From Saccharopolyspora sp. NFXS83 (GTDB taxonomy: Bacteria > Actinomycetota > Actinomycetes > Mycobacteriales > Pseudonocardiaceae): a stretch of 64,000 nt of DNA. The stretch is from contig NZ_JAPFGB010000004.1 of NCBI RefSeq assembly GCF_026241095.1, forward strand, positions 235,178 through 299,177. The letters are read 5' to 3'. Of this stretch, positions 43,888 through 54,470 are shown in pieces (position 1 is the stretch's first letter; the number at the start of each line of letters is the position of its first letter). The translations under genes and the position numbers were made by a program. Below the pieces are notes generated by a model. The model saw nothing but the letters and a program-made list of their open reading frames with translations, was not told the origin of the DNA and searched no databases.

Positions 43888-45030
43888 GTGAGCGCCGAGG
43901 ACGACGGCCGCAACGACCGAACCGAGGAGCAGGGATCCGGCTCCCCGGCCGAACGGGTCACGCTGGGCCTGATCACCGACCCGGACATGCCCGAGCGGGT
44001 GGCCCGGCACCTCGCCGACGAACTCCCCAGGCACCTCGACGACGAGCTGCGGGAGTGGACGGTCGAAGTGGACGTGGACCCGATGACCGCGGGCAGGCAC
44101 GGCACCCGCGACATCCTCCGCGCCACGCGCGACCGGATGGATCACCGCCACTGGGACTACGCGATCACGCTGACCGACCTCCCGGTGCGGGCCAACCATC
44201 GACCGGTGGTGGCCGACGCGAACATCGGCGAGCACGTCGCGGTGGTGTCGATACCCGCGCTCGGCGGCACGCAGCCGTACCGGCGTTCCCGGCAGGTCGT
44301 GCTGCAACTGGCCGACGAGCTCACCGGCCGGGAAGGCGGGGCCGACCACCGGTACGGGCTGGACAGCAAGCTCACCGAGCTGGTCGCCCCGATCCGCCGC
44401 GAGCGCGCGCAGCACGACGACGACAACGAGGTCGACATCCGCTACACGGCCACCCGGACCCGTGGCCGGCTGCGCCTGCTCAGCGGGATGGTGCGCACCA
44501 ACCAGCCGTGGCGGCTGGTGTTCGGGCTGCGCAACGCGCTGGCCGCGGCGGTGGCCACCAGCGCGTTCGGCTTGTCCTCCAGCACCATCTGGCAGATCGG
44601 AGATCAGCTCGGCGCCGAGCGCCAGATCATCGCGGCGCTGGGCTCGGTGATCATCCTGGTGGGCTGGCTGATCGCGGCGCACGGCCTGTGGGAGAAGCGC
44701 TGGGACAACAGCATGCGGGACCCGGAACAGGCGCTGCTGTACAACACCTCAACGGTGCTCACGCTGACGATCGGCGTGGGCTTCATGTACGCCGGGCTGT
44801 TCGTGATCAACCTGCTGGTCGCGCTGTTCCTCGTCCCGCCGAACCTGCTGGCGAGCACGCTGGGGCATGCCGCGGACTTCAGCCGCTACCTGACGCTGGC
44901 CTGGGGGTTCACGACGATGGGCATCGTCGCGGGCGCGCTGGGATCCAGCCTCGAATCGGACGCGGCGGTTCGGCAGGCCGCCTACGGCTATCGCGAGGAA
45001 CAGCGCCGCCGCGAAAGCGAGGCCGAGTGA
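43888..45030 (+). CDS. Actinobacterial multi-pass membrane protein of unknown function
   Basis: 380 aa from GTG 43888 with GGAGGAGG upstream. A soluble N-terminal half (residues 1-~200) begins ERVTLGLITDPDMPERVARHL and has WDYAITLTDLPV and HVAVVSIPALGG, which looks like an alpha/beta fold. Four to five hydrophobic helices follow (AAVATSAFGLSS, IIAALGSVIILVGWLIAAHG, VLTLTIGVGFMYAGLFVINL, YLTLAWGFTTMGIVAGALGS). I do not recognise a function. It lies 171 bp after the metal ATPase and may be independent of it. Confidence 0.8.
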   Translation: MSAEDDGRNDRTEEQGSGSPAERVTLGLITDPDMPERVARHLADELPRHLDDELREWTVEVDVDPMTAGRHGTRDILRATRDRMDHRHWDYAITLTDLPVRANHRPVVADANIGEHVAVVSIPALGGTQPYRRSRQVVLQLADELTGREGGADHRYGLDSKLTELVAPIRRERAQHDDDNEVDIRYTATRTRGRLRLLSGMVRTNQPWRLVFGLRNALAAAVATSAFGLSSSTIWQIGDQLGAERQIIAALGSVIILVGWLIAAHGLWEKRWDNSMRDPEQALLYNTSTVLTLTIGVGFMYAGLFVINLLVALFLVPPNLLASTLGHAADFSRYLTLAWGFTTMGIVAGALGSSLESDAAVRQAAYGYREEQRRRESEAE

Positions 45031-45373
45031 GCGGCCACCCGGAAATGCGATGACCGCCATTCTCCTGGGCGAAAATCGGGTGACGAGTGCGCTTTCCACG
45101 TTCGCAGAACATCGATCGCACATCGGACGGCACCGGAAGGCCCACCGAGTTTTTGCTGATCGGATGACAGCCGACCGGGCCGCCGCGCGCCTCCCGACCG
45201 GCACTGAAACCGCCACCACCTGCACGTCCGCTCGACCACCGCCGCCCGCCGGTCGAGCGCACTAGGCTGTTCGCCCGAAATGGGCGACGAGCGAATGAGT
45301 CACACATAGTTGTGTCACACAACCTTCCAGTTAGCCTCGCAAAGGAACTCGAAGCGGACTGAAAGGTGCTCAG
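45031..45373 (+). promoter_or_regulatory. 343-bp intergenic region with two palindromes
   Basis: No gene is convincing here. A TCGCCC-GAAAT-GGGCGA hairpin lies at 45271-45287. Near 45300-45320 are ACACA/TGTGT repeats and the palindrome GTGTCACAC, just ahead of the methyltransferase start, where a regulator could bind. Confidence 0.4.
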
Positions 45374-46237
45374 GTGACCAGCACGCACGAGCAGTGGGAC
45401 ATCGTTTCCGGAGTCGGGATCACCGCCCTCGCCGTGGCGGAAGGCCGCGCCGCCGAATCGGCCCGCGAGGACCGGCTGATCAACGACCCGTACGCCCGAG
45501 CCCTGGTGGACGCCGCCGACGCGCCCCAGCTCGCCAGCAGCGAAGCCCAAGAGCTGATGCGCGGCCTGGTGTCGGACTACATGGGCGTGCGGACCCGGTT
45601 CTTCGACGAGTTCTTCCTGCGCGCCGCCGCGGGCGGGTGCGGCCAGGCCGTGATCCTCGCGTCCGGCCTGGACACCCGCGCGTTCCGGCTGGACTGGCCG
45701 AGCGGGCTGCGGATCTTCGAGGTCGACCAGGCGAAGGTGCTGGAGTTCAAGGACCAGACCCTCGACTCGATCGGCGCGAAGCCCACCGCCGAGCGGCACG
45801 CCATCTCCGCCGACCTGCGCGACGACTGGGCGGGCGCGCTCCAGGAAGCCGGATTCGACACCTCGGTGCCCACGGCCTGGCTCGCCGAAGGCCTGCTGCC
45901 CTACCTCCCCGCGGAAGCCGAGGCCCAGCTGCTGGAGACCATCCACGCGTTCTCCGCACCGGGCAGCCGCCTGTCCATCGAGCACATCGCGGGCGACCGC
46001 AGCCACATGGTGGGCGACGAGATCCAGCAGGTCTCCGAGCAATGGGGCATCGACCTGCCCTCGCTGTTCAGCATCGAGGACCGCCCCGACCCCGGCGACG
46101 TGCTCACCGGCAAGGGCTGGACCGTGCGCCGCGACCCCGGCTTGGAGATCGCCGCGGGTTACGGCAGGAAGTTCATCGGCTTCCACGAGAAGTTCCACGA
46201 AGTGAGCCAGATGCTCACCGCACGCCTGGAATCCTGA
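45374..46237 (+). CDS. SAM-dependent methyltransferase, LCM-like (TIGR00027 type)
   Basis: 287 aa from GTG 45374. GVGITALAVAEGRAAESAREDRLINDPYAR across residues ~13-42 is the classic start of this actinobacterial family, abundant in mycobacteria. QAVILASGLDTRAFRLDW is the SAM-binding loop, FEVDQAKVLEFK the acidic second strand, and AWLAEGLLPYLP the fourth motif. Targets are mostly unknown (O-methylation). It stands alone between two intergenic regions. Confidence 0.93.
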   Translation: MTSTHEQWDIVSGVGITALAVAEGRAAESAREDRLINDPYARALVDAADAPQLASSEAQELMRGLVSDYMGVRTRFFDEFFLRAAAGGCGQAVILASGLDTRAFRLDWPSGLRIFEVDQAKVLEFKDQTLDSIGAKPTAERHAISADLRDDWAGALQEAGFDTSVPTAWLAEGLLPYLPAEAEAQLLETIHAFSAPGSRLSIEHIAGDRSHMVGDEIQQVSEQWGIDLPSLFSIEDRPDPGDVLTGKGWTVRRDPGLEIAAGYGRKFIGFHEKFHEVSQMLTARLES

Positions 46238-46309
46238 AGCCTCGCACCACGACGTCGCCCGCCGAGTCCACTTCGGACCGACGGGCGACGTGCGTTGGCA
46301 CCGCAACGG

Positions 46310-46440
46310 CGAGACCGAATCCTCGCGGCCGAAGGCCGTGCCCGGATGCGCGAAGCGCGTGGCCCACGCCGAAAAGCCGCTCACTGGCGGGTTCTCCACT
46401 CGTGGCCGAACCACTCAGGAAGAGGATCCCGCAGCCAGGC
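46310..46440 (+). repeat. Nested-palindrome repeat, copy D (stem degenerate)
   Basis: The left flank is well preserved: GCGGCCGAAGGCCGTGCCCG, GCGCGAAGCGCG and CCCACGCCGAAAAGCCGCTC, matching copies C and E. The palindromic core is eroded, with CACTCGTGGC and GGATCCCGCAG remnants only. It lies between the convergent methyltransferase and universal-stress genes. Confidence 0.7.
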
Positions 46441-46516
46441 ACCACGCCAACCACACGACCGAACCGGGGAAGCCCCTCAAACCCGAGGCCCCACCCCAGC
46501 TCTGAATCCGACCCGA

Positions 46517-46930
46517 TCAGCGCACGACGAGGACCGGGCAGCGGGCGTGGTGGACGAGCTTGAGGGCGACGGAGCCGACCATCATGCCGGTGAAGGCGCC
46601 GTGGCCCTTGTTGCCGACCACCATCATGTCCGCCTGCGGGGAGAGCCCCACCAGTTCGTCGATGACGTGCCCGCGGACGAGGCGGGGCCGGATGTCCACC
46701 TTCGGGAACTCCGCCTTCACTGCTTCTGTCGTCTCGTCGAGCAGTGTGCGGGCGCGCTGTTCGAGCTCGGTGTCCGGGGTGGGCAGCCGGTAGCCGAACT
46801 GGACCGGCTGGTGCCACACCGTGATGGCGTGGACCAGTCCGCCCACCTTCATGACGTACTCGGCGGCCCAGCGCAGCGCCCGCTTGGACTCCTCGGACCC
46901 GTCGATACCTGCTACCACGGTCTGCGGCAT
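46517..46930 (-). CDS. Universal stress protein (UspA family)
   Basis: 137 aa, one Usp domain. VVAGIDGSEESKRALRWAAEY opens the protein. The ATP-binding loop is MVVGNKGHGAFTGMMVGSV, with G-x2-G and the following G-S in place, and it ends CPVLVVR. Such proteins bind ATP and are induced by stress or hypoxia; the partner is unknown. It lies 80 bp downstream of the helicase stop, on the same strand. Confidence 0.95.
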   Translation of the reverse strand: MPQTVVAGIDGSEESKRALRWAAEYVMKVGGLVHAITVWHQPVQFGYRLPTPDTELEQRARTLLDETTEAVKAEFPKVDIRPRLVRGHVIDELVGLSPQADMMVVGNKGHGAFTGMMVGSVALKLVHHARCPVLVVR

Positions 46931-47009
46931 GATCGCGTTCCTCTCGATCGCGGCCGGAAACCTTGATCGTATGGCACCGGGGCGGGCCGTGCCACCGTCC
47001 TAGGACTCC

Positions 47010-49511
47010 TTATTGCTGGTCCACGGCCTGCACTCGGATCACGGCGGCGCCCTCTTCGTCGGAGGCGGCGAGGTCGACCTCGGCGCTGATGCCCCAGTCG
47101 TGGTCCCCGGCCGGGTCGGCGAAGATCTGCCGCACCAGCCAGCGCTCCGACTCCTCGGTGATCATCAACATCGCGGGTCCGCGCGCGTCGGCGTCAGTGC
47201 CGATCTCGTCGTACTCGGCGAAGTAGCCGTCCAGCGCCTCCGCCCACGCCTCGGCGCCGAACTCGGGGTCGAGTTCGCCCAGCGGCGTGGTCCAGCGGCG
47301 GGCGGCGAGCTCGACGCGGCGGAACAGCGCGTTGCGCACCTGCACCCGGAACGCGCGCTTGTTCTGCGTGACGCGGGCCGGGCCCTCGTCGACCGGGGTG
47401 GCCTCGGCGGTGGGCTCGGCGCCGGGGTTGCGCAGCCGCTCCCACTCGTCGAGCAGGCTGGAGTCGACCTGGCGCACCAGTTCGCCGAGCCATTCGATGA
47501 GGTCGGTGAGCTCTTCGGTCTTCGCGTCGGCGGGCACCGTGTGGCGCAGCGCCTTGTAGACGTCGGCGAGGTAGCGCAGCACGAGGCCTTCGGAGCGGGC
47601 CAGGCCGTAGTGGTTGACGAACTCGACGAAGTTCATGGCCCGTTCGAACATGTCGCGGGCCACCGACTTCGGCGACAGCTCGTGCTCGGCGACCCACGGG
47701 TGCCCCTTGCGGTACATCTCGTAGGCCGCTTCGAGGATGTCCTGCAGCGGCTTCGGGTAGGTGACGTCCTCGAGCAGTTCCATCCGCTCGTCGTACTCGA
47801 TGCCGTCGGCCTTCATCTGCGCCACGGCCTCGCCGCGCGCCTTGAACTGCTGCGCGGACAGCACCTGCCTCGGGTTGTCCAACGTGGACTCGATGATGGA
47901 GAGCACGTCCAGCGGATAGCTCGGCGAGTCCACGTCGAGCAGTTCGATCGCGGCCAGCGCGAACGGCGACAGCGGCTGGTTGAGGGCGAAGTCGAACTGC
48001 AGGTCCACGGTCAGCCGCACCTGACGGCCCTGCGCGTCGGGCTCGTCGAGCTGCTCCACCACGTCCGCGGCCAGCAGCGCGCGGTAGATCGCGATGGCGC
48101 GCAGGATGTGCCTGCGCTGCGCCGGGCGGTCCTCGTGGTTCTCGGTGAGCAGGTGCTTCATCGCCGCGAACGCGTCGCCGGGCCGGTTGATCACGTTGAG
48201 CAGCATGGAGTGGCTGACCTGGAAGCTGGAGACCAGCGGTTCCGGTTCGGCCTCGACGAGCTTGTCGAAGGTCTTCTCGCTCCACGACACGAAGCCCTCG
48301 GGCGCCTGCTTGCGCACCACCTTGCGCCGCTTCTTCGGGTCCTCCCCCGCCTTGGCCAGCGCCTTCTCGTTCTCGATCACGTGCTCCGGGGCCTGCACCA
48401 CCACGTAGCCCGCGGTGTCGTAGCCCGCGCGGCCGGCGCGACCGGCGATCTGGTGGAACTCGCGCGCCTTCAAGTGCCGGGTGCGGACCCCGTCGTACTT
48501 GGTCAGCCCGGTCAGCAGCACGGTGCGGATCGGCACGTTGATGCCGACGCCGAGCGTGTCCGTACCGCAGATGATCTTCAGCAGGCCTGCCTGGGCGAGC
48601 TGTTCCACGAGCCGCCGGTACTTCGGCAGCATCCCCGCGTGGTGCACTCCGATGCCGTGGCGCACCAACCGCGACAAGGTCTTGCCGAACCCGGCGGTGA
48701 ACCGGAAGTCCCCGATCGCCTCGGCGATCTTGTTCCGCTGCTCGCGGGAGGCGACGTTCACGCTCATCAGGCCCTGCGCCTGCTCCATCGCGGACGCCTG
48801 GTTGAAGTACACGACGTAGACGGGAGCCTGGTTGCCGCCCAGGAGCTCCTCGATCGTCTCGTGCAGCGGGGTGAGCGCGTAGCGGTACGTCAGCGGAATC
48901 GGCCGCTCCGCGGAGCTCACCACGGCCGTCGACCGGCCGGTGCGCGCCACCAGGTCCTTCTCGAACCGGGCGACGTCGCCCAGCGTCGCCGACATCAGCA
49001 CGAACTGCGCCTGCGGCAGTTCCAGCAGCGGCACCTGCCAGGCCCAGCCGCGCTCCGGCTCGGCGTAGAAGTGGAACTCGTCCATCACGACCTGGCCCAC
49101 GTCGGCCTGCTCGCCGTCGCGCAGCGCCAAGTTCGCCAGGATCTCGGCGGTGCAGCAGATGATCGGCGCGTCCGCGTTCACGCTGCTGTCGCCGGTCATC
49201 ATGCCCACGTTCTCGGCGCCGAAGACGTCGACCAGCGCGAAGAACTTCTCCGAGACCAGCGCCTTGATCGGCGCCGTGTAGTAGCTGCGCTTCCCCCCGG
49301 CCAGCGCGGTGAAGTGCGCACCGGTGGCGACCAGGCTCTTGCCCGAGCCGGTGGGGGTGCTGAGGATGACGTTGGCCCCGGTCACCACCTCCATCAGCGC
49401 CTCCTCCTGCGCCGGGTAGAGCTCGATGCCCTGCCCCGTCGTCCAGGTGGTGAAGGCGTCGAGCAGGACGTCGGGGTCAGGTGCGCTGGGGAGGTGGTCC
49501 GTGAGCTTCAT
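47010..49511 (-). CDS. DEAD/DEAH-box helicase with DUF3516 C-terminal region
   Basis: 833 aa. Motif I is STPTGSGKS at residues 51-59, motif II is D144-E-F-H147, motif III LMSATLGD, and motif VI HQIAGRAGRAGYD. This is the Ski2-like superfamily 2 pattern. The C-terminal ~400 residues, with VSWSEKTFDKLVEAEPEPL and EHELSPKSVARDMFERAMNF, match DUF3516 helicases of actinobacteria. RNA or DNA unwinding is implied; the exact substrate is unknown. It is divergent from a small unknown gene. Confidence 0.93.
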   Translation of the reverse strand: MKLTDHLPSAPDPDVLLDAFTTWTTGQGIELYPAQEEALMEVVTGANVILSTPTGSGKSLVATGAHFTALAGGKRSYYTAPIKALVSEKFFALVDVFGAENVGMMTGDSSVNADAPIICCTAEILANLALRDGEQADVGQVVMDEFHFYAEPERGWAWQVPLLELPQAQFVLMSATLGDVARFEKDLVARTGRSTAVVSSAERPIPLTYRYALTPLHETIEELLGGNQAPVYVVYFNQASAMEQAQGLMSVNVASREQRNKIAEAIGDFRFTAGFGKTLSRLVRHGIGVHHAGMLPKYRRLVEQLAQAGLLKIICGTDTLGVGINVPIRTVLLTGLTKYDGVRTRHLKAREFHQIAGRAGRAGYDTAGYVVVQAPEHVIENEKALAKAGEDPKKRRKVVRKQAPEGFVSWSEKTFDKLVEAEPEPLVSSFQVSHSMLLNVINRPGDAFAAMKHLLTENHEDRPAQRRHILRAIAIYRALLAADVVEQLDEPDAQGRQVRLTVDLQFDFALNQPLSPFALAAIELLDVDSPSYPLDVLSIIESTLDNPRQVLSAQQFKARGEAVAQMKADGIEYDERMELLEDVTYPKPLQDILEAAYEMYRKGHPWVAEHELSPKSVARDMFERAMNFVEFVNHYGLARSEGLVLRYLADVYKALRHTVPADAKTEELTDLIEWLGELVRQVDSSLLDEWERLRNPGAEPTAEATPVDEGPARVTQNKRAFRVQVRNALFRRVELAARRWTTPLGELDPEFGAEAWAEALDGYFAEYDEIGTDADARGPAMLMITEESERWLVRQIFADPAGDHDWGISAEVDLAASDEEGAAVIRVQAVDQQ

Positions 49512-49678
49512 GGCCCTCGAATCGTCCCTGGCGCGCTCGTGCGCACCTCAGCCGGGGTCCGGTGCGGGTTCGAGGGAGGACGACATGGGCCATCCGAGCC
49601 ACCGGAACTCACTCCATCGAGTGAAAGGCGGCGGGCCGGGGCTGGATCGGTCCGGTGGGGATCATCGACACTGTGCGC

Positions 49679-49870
49679 ATGCCGGAGCGACAGGTGCGAT
49701 TCGTCGGCGGACCGCTGGACGGGCGCGAACAGGGATTGCGCGATTCCGAGGCGGTGCACGGCCGACTGCTCCGCCACGTCCACCTGCACGACGGCCCCAA
49801 GATCGAAACCTGCTACCGCCTCCACTACGCGCCGGACTCGGGCTGGGAATACCACTTCAACGGCCACTGA
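49679..49870 (+). CDS. Small conserved hypothetical protein
   Basis: 63 aa from ATG 49679; GTG 49673 and GTG 49655 are alternatives. It begins MPERQVRFVGGPLDGREQGL, a GGPLDG turn common in small unknown proteins of actinomycetes and phages, and ends CYRLHYAPDSGWEYHFNGH with aromatic and histidine residues. A copy of the palindromic repeat follows about 20 bp later. The function is unknown. Confidence 0.6.
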   Translation: MPERQVRFVGGPLDGREQGLRDSEAVHGRLLRHVHLHDGPKIETCYRLHYAPDSGWEYHFNGH

Positions 49871-49889
49871 TCAGAGCGCCGAAGCCCGC

Positions 49890-50120
49890 CTGTCTTGCGG
49901 CCGAAGGCCGTGCAGTGAGCGGCGAAGCCACGCCTGCCTTGCGGCGCAGCCGTGCTTGTATGCGCGCCAGCGCATAGCCCACGTCGAAAAGCCGCTCACC
50001 CGCGGGTTCGCAGCGGCTTCCTCGCGAGGACAGCTTTTCCCTCGGGGCGGAGCCACTCGGGAAAAAGATCCCGCAGCGAGGAAGCCGCTGAGGCTCCGCC
50101 ACCTGCCCCCAGAGCAAAAC
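49890..50120 (+). repeat. Nested-palindrome repeat, copy E (fullest copy)
   Basis: Outer arms CAGCGGCTTCCTCGC (50011-50025) and GCGAGGAAGCCGCTG (50076-50090) are perfect 15-bp complements. The 50-nt core (50026-50075) contains CTTTTCCC and GGGAAAAA around GGCGGAGCCAC. Its reverse complement differs from the core of copy C by about one substitution and one indel, while both flanks run in the same direction as in copy C. The left part also holds a GCGGCCGAAGGCCGTGC-type segment shared with copy D. Confidence 0.9.
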
Positions 50121-50199
50121 GAGCCGTGGAATCAGTTGGGACGTGAGTCACAAGAGACCGGCCGTTTCAGGGGGGTTCCGAGTCCTACCATCGGTTCCC

Positions 50200-52080
50200 A
50201 TGGCGCCCTCTGACCGGCTCTCGACGACGAGCAGCCCCCGGCCCAGCCTCAGCCTGGGCGGCGAATTCCCCGAGCCCACGCACCGGCAGTGGCTCGATCA
50301 GGTGGAGAAGGTCCTGCGCAGGACCGGCCGCATCGCGGAAGGTGATCCGGCCCCCGACGATCCGTCCGAGCTGCTCGCGACGCGGACCTACGACGGGGTC
50401 GCGGTCCGCCCGCTGTACTCCGCCGGCGAGGACGCGCCCGGCTCGGGGCTGCCGGGCTTCGCCCCGTTCGTGCGGGGCAGCAGGCCGCAGGGCTCGGCCG
50501 CGGAGGGCTGGGACGTGCGCCAGTCGCACGGGAACCCGGACGCGACCGCGACGAACCGGGAGGTCCTGGCCGACCTGTACGGCGGCGTCACCTCGCTGGT
50601 GCTGCGGCTCGGCGAGGGCGGGATCGCCGTGGATTCGCTGCCGGACGTGCTCAACGGCGTGCACCTGGACATGATCGGCGTGGTGCTGGACGCGGGCGAG
50701 CAGGCCACGAGCGCCGCCTCTGCCTTCCTGGAGATCGCCGCCGAGCAGGGCGTGGCGCCGAGCGCGCTGCGCGGCAACCTCGGCGCCGACCCGCTGGGCG
50801 TGCAGGCGCGCACGGGGCGCGAGACCGGCCCGGAGCAGGCCGTGGAGCTGGCGAAGCGCTGCGCCGCCGACCACCCCGGACTGCGGGCGATCACCGTGGA
50901 CGCGTTGCCGTACCACGACGCGGGCGGCTCGGACGGTGAAGAGCTCGGCGCCTCGCTGGCCGCGGGCGTCACCTACCTGCGCTGGCTGACCGAGGCCGGG
51001 TTGGACGTGGACACCGCGTGCGGCCTGCTGGAGTTCCGCTACGCGGCGACCGCCGACCAGTTCCTCACCATCGCGAAGCTGCGCGCCGCGCGCCGCGTGT
51101 GGGAGCAGGTCGCGCGCCGCTGCGGTGCCGCGGAACCGGCGCGGGCGCAGCACCAGCACGCGGTGACCTCCTCGGCGATGCTGACGCGGCGCGACCCGTG
51201 GGTGAACATGCTGCGCGCGACGATCGCGACGTTCGCCGCCGGTGCGGGCGGGGCGCAGGCGGTGACGGTGCAGCCGTTCGACGCGGCGATCGGCTCGCCG
51301 GACGAGTTCTCCCGCCGCGTCGCCCGCAACACGCAGGCGCTGCTGCTCGACGAGTCGCACCTGGCGCAGGTCATCGACCCTGCCGGGGGTTCCTGGTACG
51401 TGGAGACGCTGACCGATGAGCTGGCGAACGCCGCGTGGGCGTGGTTCCAGGAGATCGAGCGCGCGGGCGGGCTGCCGGAGGCGTTGCGCTCCGGGTTGGT
51501 CGCCGACCGGCTCGCCGCGACCTGGCAGCGGCGCAAGACCGCGGTGGCCGACCGCTCCGACCCGATCACCGGGGTGAGCGAGTTCCCGAACCTCGACGAA
51601 CGTCCCCTGCAGCGCGAACCCGCGCCGGAACCGCCTTCGGGCGGGCTGCCCAGGGTGCGCTACGCGGAGGAGTTCGAGGCGCTGCGCGACGCCGCCGACG
51701 CCCAGCCGCAGCGACCGGAGGTCTTCCTCGCCACGCTGGGTCCGCTGGCCACCTACACCGCGCGGGCCTCGTTCGCCCGGAACCTGTTCGCCGCCGGTGG
51801 GCTGGCGGCGACCGAGGCGGGGCCGACGGAGTCCACTTCGGACGTCCTCGCCGCCTACGCCGAGCACCCCGCTCCGGTGGTGTGCATGTGCTCGGCGGAC
51901 AAGGTCTACGCCGAGCGCGCCGCCGAGACGGTGCAGGCGCTCAAGGAGGCGGGCGCGAAAAGCGTGCTGCTGGCCGGAAAACCCGGCCGAGGACCGGACG
52001 ATGTGGACGGTCACGTGTTCGACGGTTGCGACGCGATCCAGGTTCTGCGCGCGGCGCACCGCACGTTGGGAGTCGAGTGA
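50200..52080 (+). CDS. mutA: Methylmalonyl-CoA mutase small subunit
   Basis: 626 aa from ATG 50200; GTG 50143 is a longer alternative, but [24 protein letters not shown] after ATG 50200 is the normal start of the subunit. The TIM-barrel half is conserved ([20 protein letters not shown] in pieces, [32 protein letters not shown]). The C-terminal B12 domain lacks DxHxxG, as expected for the non-catalytic subunit. It converts methylmalonyl-CoA and succinyl-CoA as a heterodimer with MutB, whose ATG overlaps its stop (TGATG). Confidence 0.96.
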   Translation: MAPSDRLSTTSSPRPSLSLGGEFPEPTHRQWLDQVEKVLRRTGRIAEGDPAPDDPSELLATRTYDGVAVRPLYSAGEDAPGSGLPGFAPFVRGSRPQGSAAEGWDVRQSHGNPDATATNREVLADLYGGVTSLVLRLGEGGIAVDSLPDVLNGVHLDMIGVVLDAGEQATSAASAFLEIAAEQGVAPSALRGNLGADPLGVQARTGRETGPEQAVELAKRCAADHPGLRAITVDALPYHDAGGSDGEELGASLAAGVTYLRWLTEAGLDVDTACGLLEFRYAATADQFLTIAKLRAARRVWEQVARRCGAAEPARAQHQHAVTSSAMLTRRDPWVNMLRATIATFAAGAGGAQAVTVQPFDAAIGSPDEFSRRVARNTQALLLDESHLAQVIDPAGGSWYVETLTDELANAAWAWFQEIERAGGLPEALRSGLVADRLAATWQRRKTAVADRSDPITGVSEFPNLDERPLQREPAPEPPSGGLPRVRYAEEFEALRDAADAQPQRPEVFLATLGPLATYTARASFARNLFAAGGLAATEAGPTESTSDVLAAYAEHPAPVVCMCSADKVYAERAAETVQALKEAGAKSVLLAGKPGRGPDDVDGHVFDGCDAIQVLRAAHRTLGVE

Positions 52081-54290
52081 TGAACCACAGCATCCCGAAC
52101 TTCGCCGACGTCCCGCTGGACCGGGACGCGGCCGAGGGCGACGCGAACTGGGACTCGGCGGTCCTGTCGGCCACCGGCAAGGAAGCCGACGCCCTGGTGT
52201 GGGAAGCGCCCGAGGGCATCGGGGTGAAGCCGCTCTACACCGCGGCCGACACCGAGGACCTGGACTTCCTGGGCACCAAGCCGGGCATCGCGCCGTTCCT
52301 GCGCGGCCCGTACCCGACGATGTACGTCAACCAGCCGTGGACGGTGCGCCAGTACGCGGGTTTCTCCACGGCCGCCGCATCGAACGCGTTCTACCGCCGC
52401 AACCTCGCCGCCGGGCAGAAAGGCCTGTCGGTGGCGTTCGACCTGGCCACCCACCGCGGCTACGACTCCGACCACCCCCGGGTGTCCGGTGACGTGGGCA
52501 TGGCCGGGGTGGCGATCGACTCGATCTACGACATGCGCCAGCTGTTCGACGGCATCCCGCTGGACAAGATGAGCGTGTCGATGACCATGAACGGCGCCGT
52601 GCTGCCGGTGATGGCGCTCTACATCGTCGCCGCCGAAGAGCAGGGCGTGGCGCCGGAGAAGCTCGCGGGGACCATCCAGAACGACATCCTCAAGGAGTTC
52701 ATGGTCCGCAACACCTACATCTACCCGCCGCAGCCGTCGATGCGGATCATCTCGGACATCTTCGCCTACACCTCGCAGAAGATGCCGAAGTTCAACTCGA
52801 TCTCCATCTCCGGCTACCACATCCAGGAGGCCGGGGCGACGGCCGATCTGGAGCTGGCCTACACCCTCGCCGACGGCGTGGAGTACCTGCGCGCGGGCAA
52901 GCAGGCCGGACTGGACATCGACGCGTTCGCACCCCGGTTGTCGTTCTTCTGGGGCATCGGGATGAACTTCGCGATGGAGGTCGCGAAGCTGCGCGCCGCC
53001 CGGTTGCTGTGGGCGAAGCTGGTGAAGACCTTCGGGCCGCAGAACGCGAAATCCCTGTCGCTGCGCACCCATTCGCAGACGTCCGGCTGGTCGCTGACCG
53101 CGCAGGACGTCTACAACAACGTGGCCCGCACCTGCGTGGAGGCGATGGCCGCGACCCAGGGCCACACCCAGTCGCTGCACACCAACGCGCTCGACGAGGC
53201 GCTGGCGCTGCCCACGGACTTCTCCGCGCGCATCGCCCGCAACACGCAGCTGGTGCTGCAGCAGGAATCCGGCACGACGCGCGTCATCGACCCGTGGGGC
53301 GGCAGCCACTACATCGAGCGGCTCACCCAGGACCTCGCCGAACGCGCGTGGGCGCACATCACCGAGGTCGAGGACGCGGGCGGCATGGCCCAGGCCATCG
53401 ACGCCGGCATCCCGAAGCTGCGAGTGGAGGAGGCCGCCGCGCGCACCCAGGCGCGCATCGACTCCGGGCGCCAGCCGCTGATCGGCATCAACAAGTACCG
53501 CTTCGACGGCGACGAGCAGATCGAGGTCCTCAAGGTCGACAACGCCGAGGTCCGCGCCGAGCAGCTGGACAAGCTGCGGCGGCTGCGGGAGGAGCGCGAC
53601 GAGGCCGCCTGCCAGGACGCGTTGCGCCGCCTCACCGGTGCCGCCGAGGCCTCGATGTCCGAGGAGCGCCCCAACGACCTCGACCACAACCTGCTCACCC
53701 TCGCGGTGGACGCGGCCCGCGCGAAGGCCACCGTCGGGGAGATCTCCGACGCGATGGAGAAGGTCTTCGGCCGCCACGCCGGGCAGATCCGTACGATCTC
53801 CGGCGTGTACCGGGAGGAATCGGGGCCGTCGGAGTCCTTGGAGCGCGCCCGCGAAGTCGTGGAGCGCTTCGCCGAGGACGAAGGCCGCCGCCCCCGGATC
53901 CTGGTCGCGAAGATGGGCCAGGACGGCCACGACCGGGGCCAGAAGGTGATCGCCACCGCGTTCGCCGACCTCGGTTTCGACGTGGACGTGGGCCCGCTGT
54001 TCCAGACGCCCGCCGAGGTGGCGCGTCAAGCCGCCGAGTCCGACGTGCACATCGTCGGGGTGTCGTCGCTGGCCGCCGGGCACCTCACGCTGGTGCCCGC
54101 GCTGCGCGACGAGCTCGCCGCGGTGGGCCGCGAGGACATCATGGTGGTCGTCGGCGGCGTCATCCCGCCAGCGGACTTCGACGCGCTGCGCGAAGCGGGC
54201 GCGAGCGCGATCTTCCCTCCAGGCACGGTGATCGCCGACGCGGCGCTCGGCCTGCTCGAGGAACTCCGGTCCCGGCTCGAACTCGACTGA
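52080..54290 (+). CDS. mutB: Methylmalonyl-CoA mutase large (catalytic) subunit
   Basis: 736 aa, the usual length. The N-terminal catalytic barrel has [40 protein letters not shown] and [20 protein letters not shown]. The adenosylcobalamin domain has the axial ligand H617 in GQDGHDRGQ. The reaction links propionyl-CoA and odd-chain or branched-chain catabolism to the TCA cycle, and in polyketide producers supplies methylmalonyl-CoA. It is coupled to mutA and precedes meaB by about 210 bp, a gap filled by a palindromic repeat. Confidence 0.98.
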   Translation: MNHSIPNFADVPLDRDAAEGDANWDSAVLSATGKEADALVWEAPEGIGVKPLYTAADTEDLDFLGTKPGIAPFLRGPYPTMYVNQPWTVRQYAGFSTAAASNAFYRRNLAAGQKGLSVAFDLATHRGYDSDHPRVSGDVGMAGVAIDSIYDMRQLFDGIPLDKMSVSMTMNGAVLPVMALYIVAAEEQGVAPEKLAGTIQNDILKEFMVRNTYIYPPQPSMRIISDIFAYTSQKMPKFNSISISGYHIQEAGATADLELAYTLADGVEYLRAGKQAGLDIDAFAPRLSFFWGIGMNFAMEVAKLRAARLLWAKLVKTFGPQNAKSLSLRTHSQTSGWSLTAQDVYNNVARTCVEAMAATQGHTQSLHTNALDEALALPTDFSARIARNTQLVLQQESGTTRVIDPWGGSHYIERLTQDLAERAWAHITEVEDAGGMAQAIDAGIPKLRVEEAAARTQARIDSGRQPLIGINKYRFDGDEQIEVLKVDNAEVRAEQLDKLRRLREERDEAACQDALRRLTGAAEASMSEERPNDLDHNLLTLAVDAARAKATVGEISDAMEKVFGRHAGQIRTISGVYREESGPSESLERAREVVERFAEDEGRRPRILVAKMGQDGHDRGQKVIATAFADLGFDVDVGPLFQTPAEVARQAAESDVHIVGVSSLAAGHLTLVPALRDELAAVGREDIMVVVGGVIPPADFDALREAGASAIFPPGTVIADAALGLLEELRSRLELD

Positions 54291-54307
54291 GGAGTCACCG
54301 CATGGTT

Positions 54308-54470
54308 TCTGTCTTGTCAGCGGCGAAGCCGATGAGCAGTGACCACGCACGCAGCCGGACCACCGGCGGGGTCTCAGCTGCTTCCTCGCGAGAACAGCGA
54401 TTTCGTGGTGCAGGGACCTACATGAGAAATCGATCCCGCAGCGAGGAAGCAGCTGAGGTTCCGCTGAACG
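54308..54470 (+). repeat. Nested-palindrome repeat, copy F (compensated stems)
   Basis: Outer arms TCAGCTGCTTCCTCGC (54374-54389) and GCGAGGAAGCAGCTGA (54441-54456) are perfect. The inner arms have changed to CGATTTC (54398-54404) and GAAATCG (54426-54432), still complementary, with an unrelated loop. Spacers GAGAACAGC and GATCCCGCA show the copy-E core direction. The CTTGTCAGCGGCGAAGCC left end matches the right end of copy B. It is inserted inside the mutAB-meaB operon. Confidence 0.88.
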
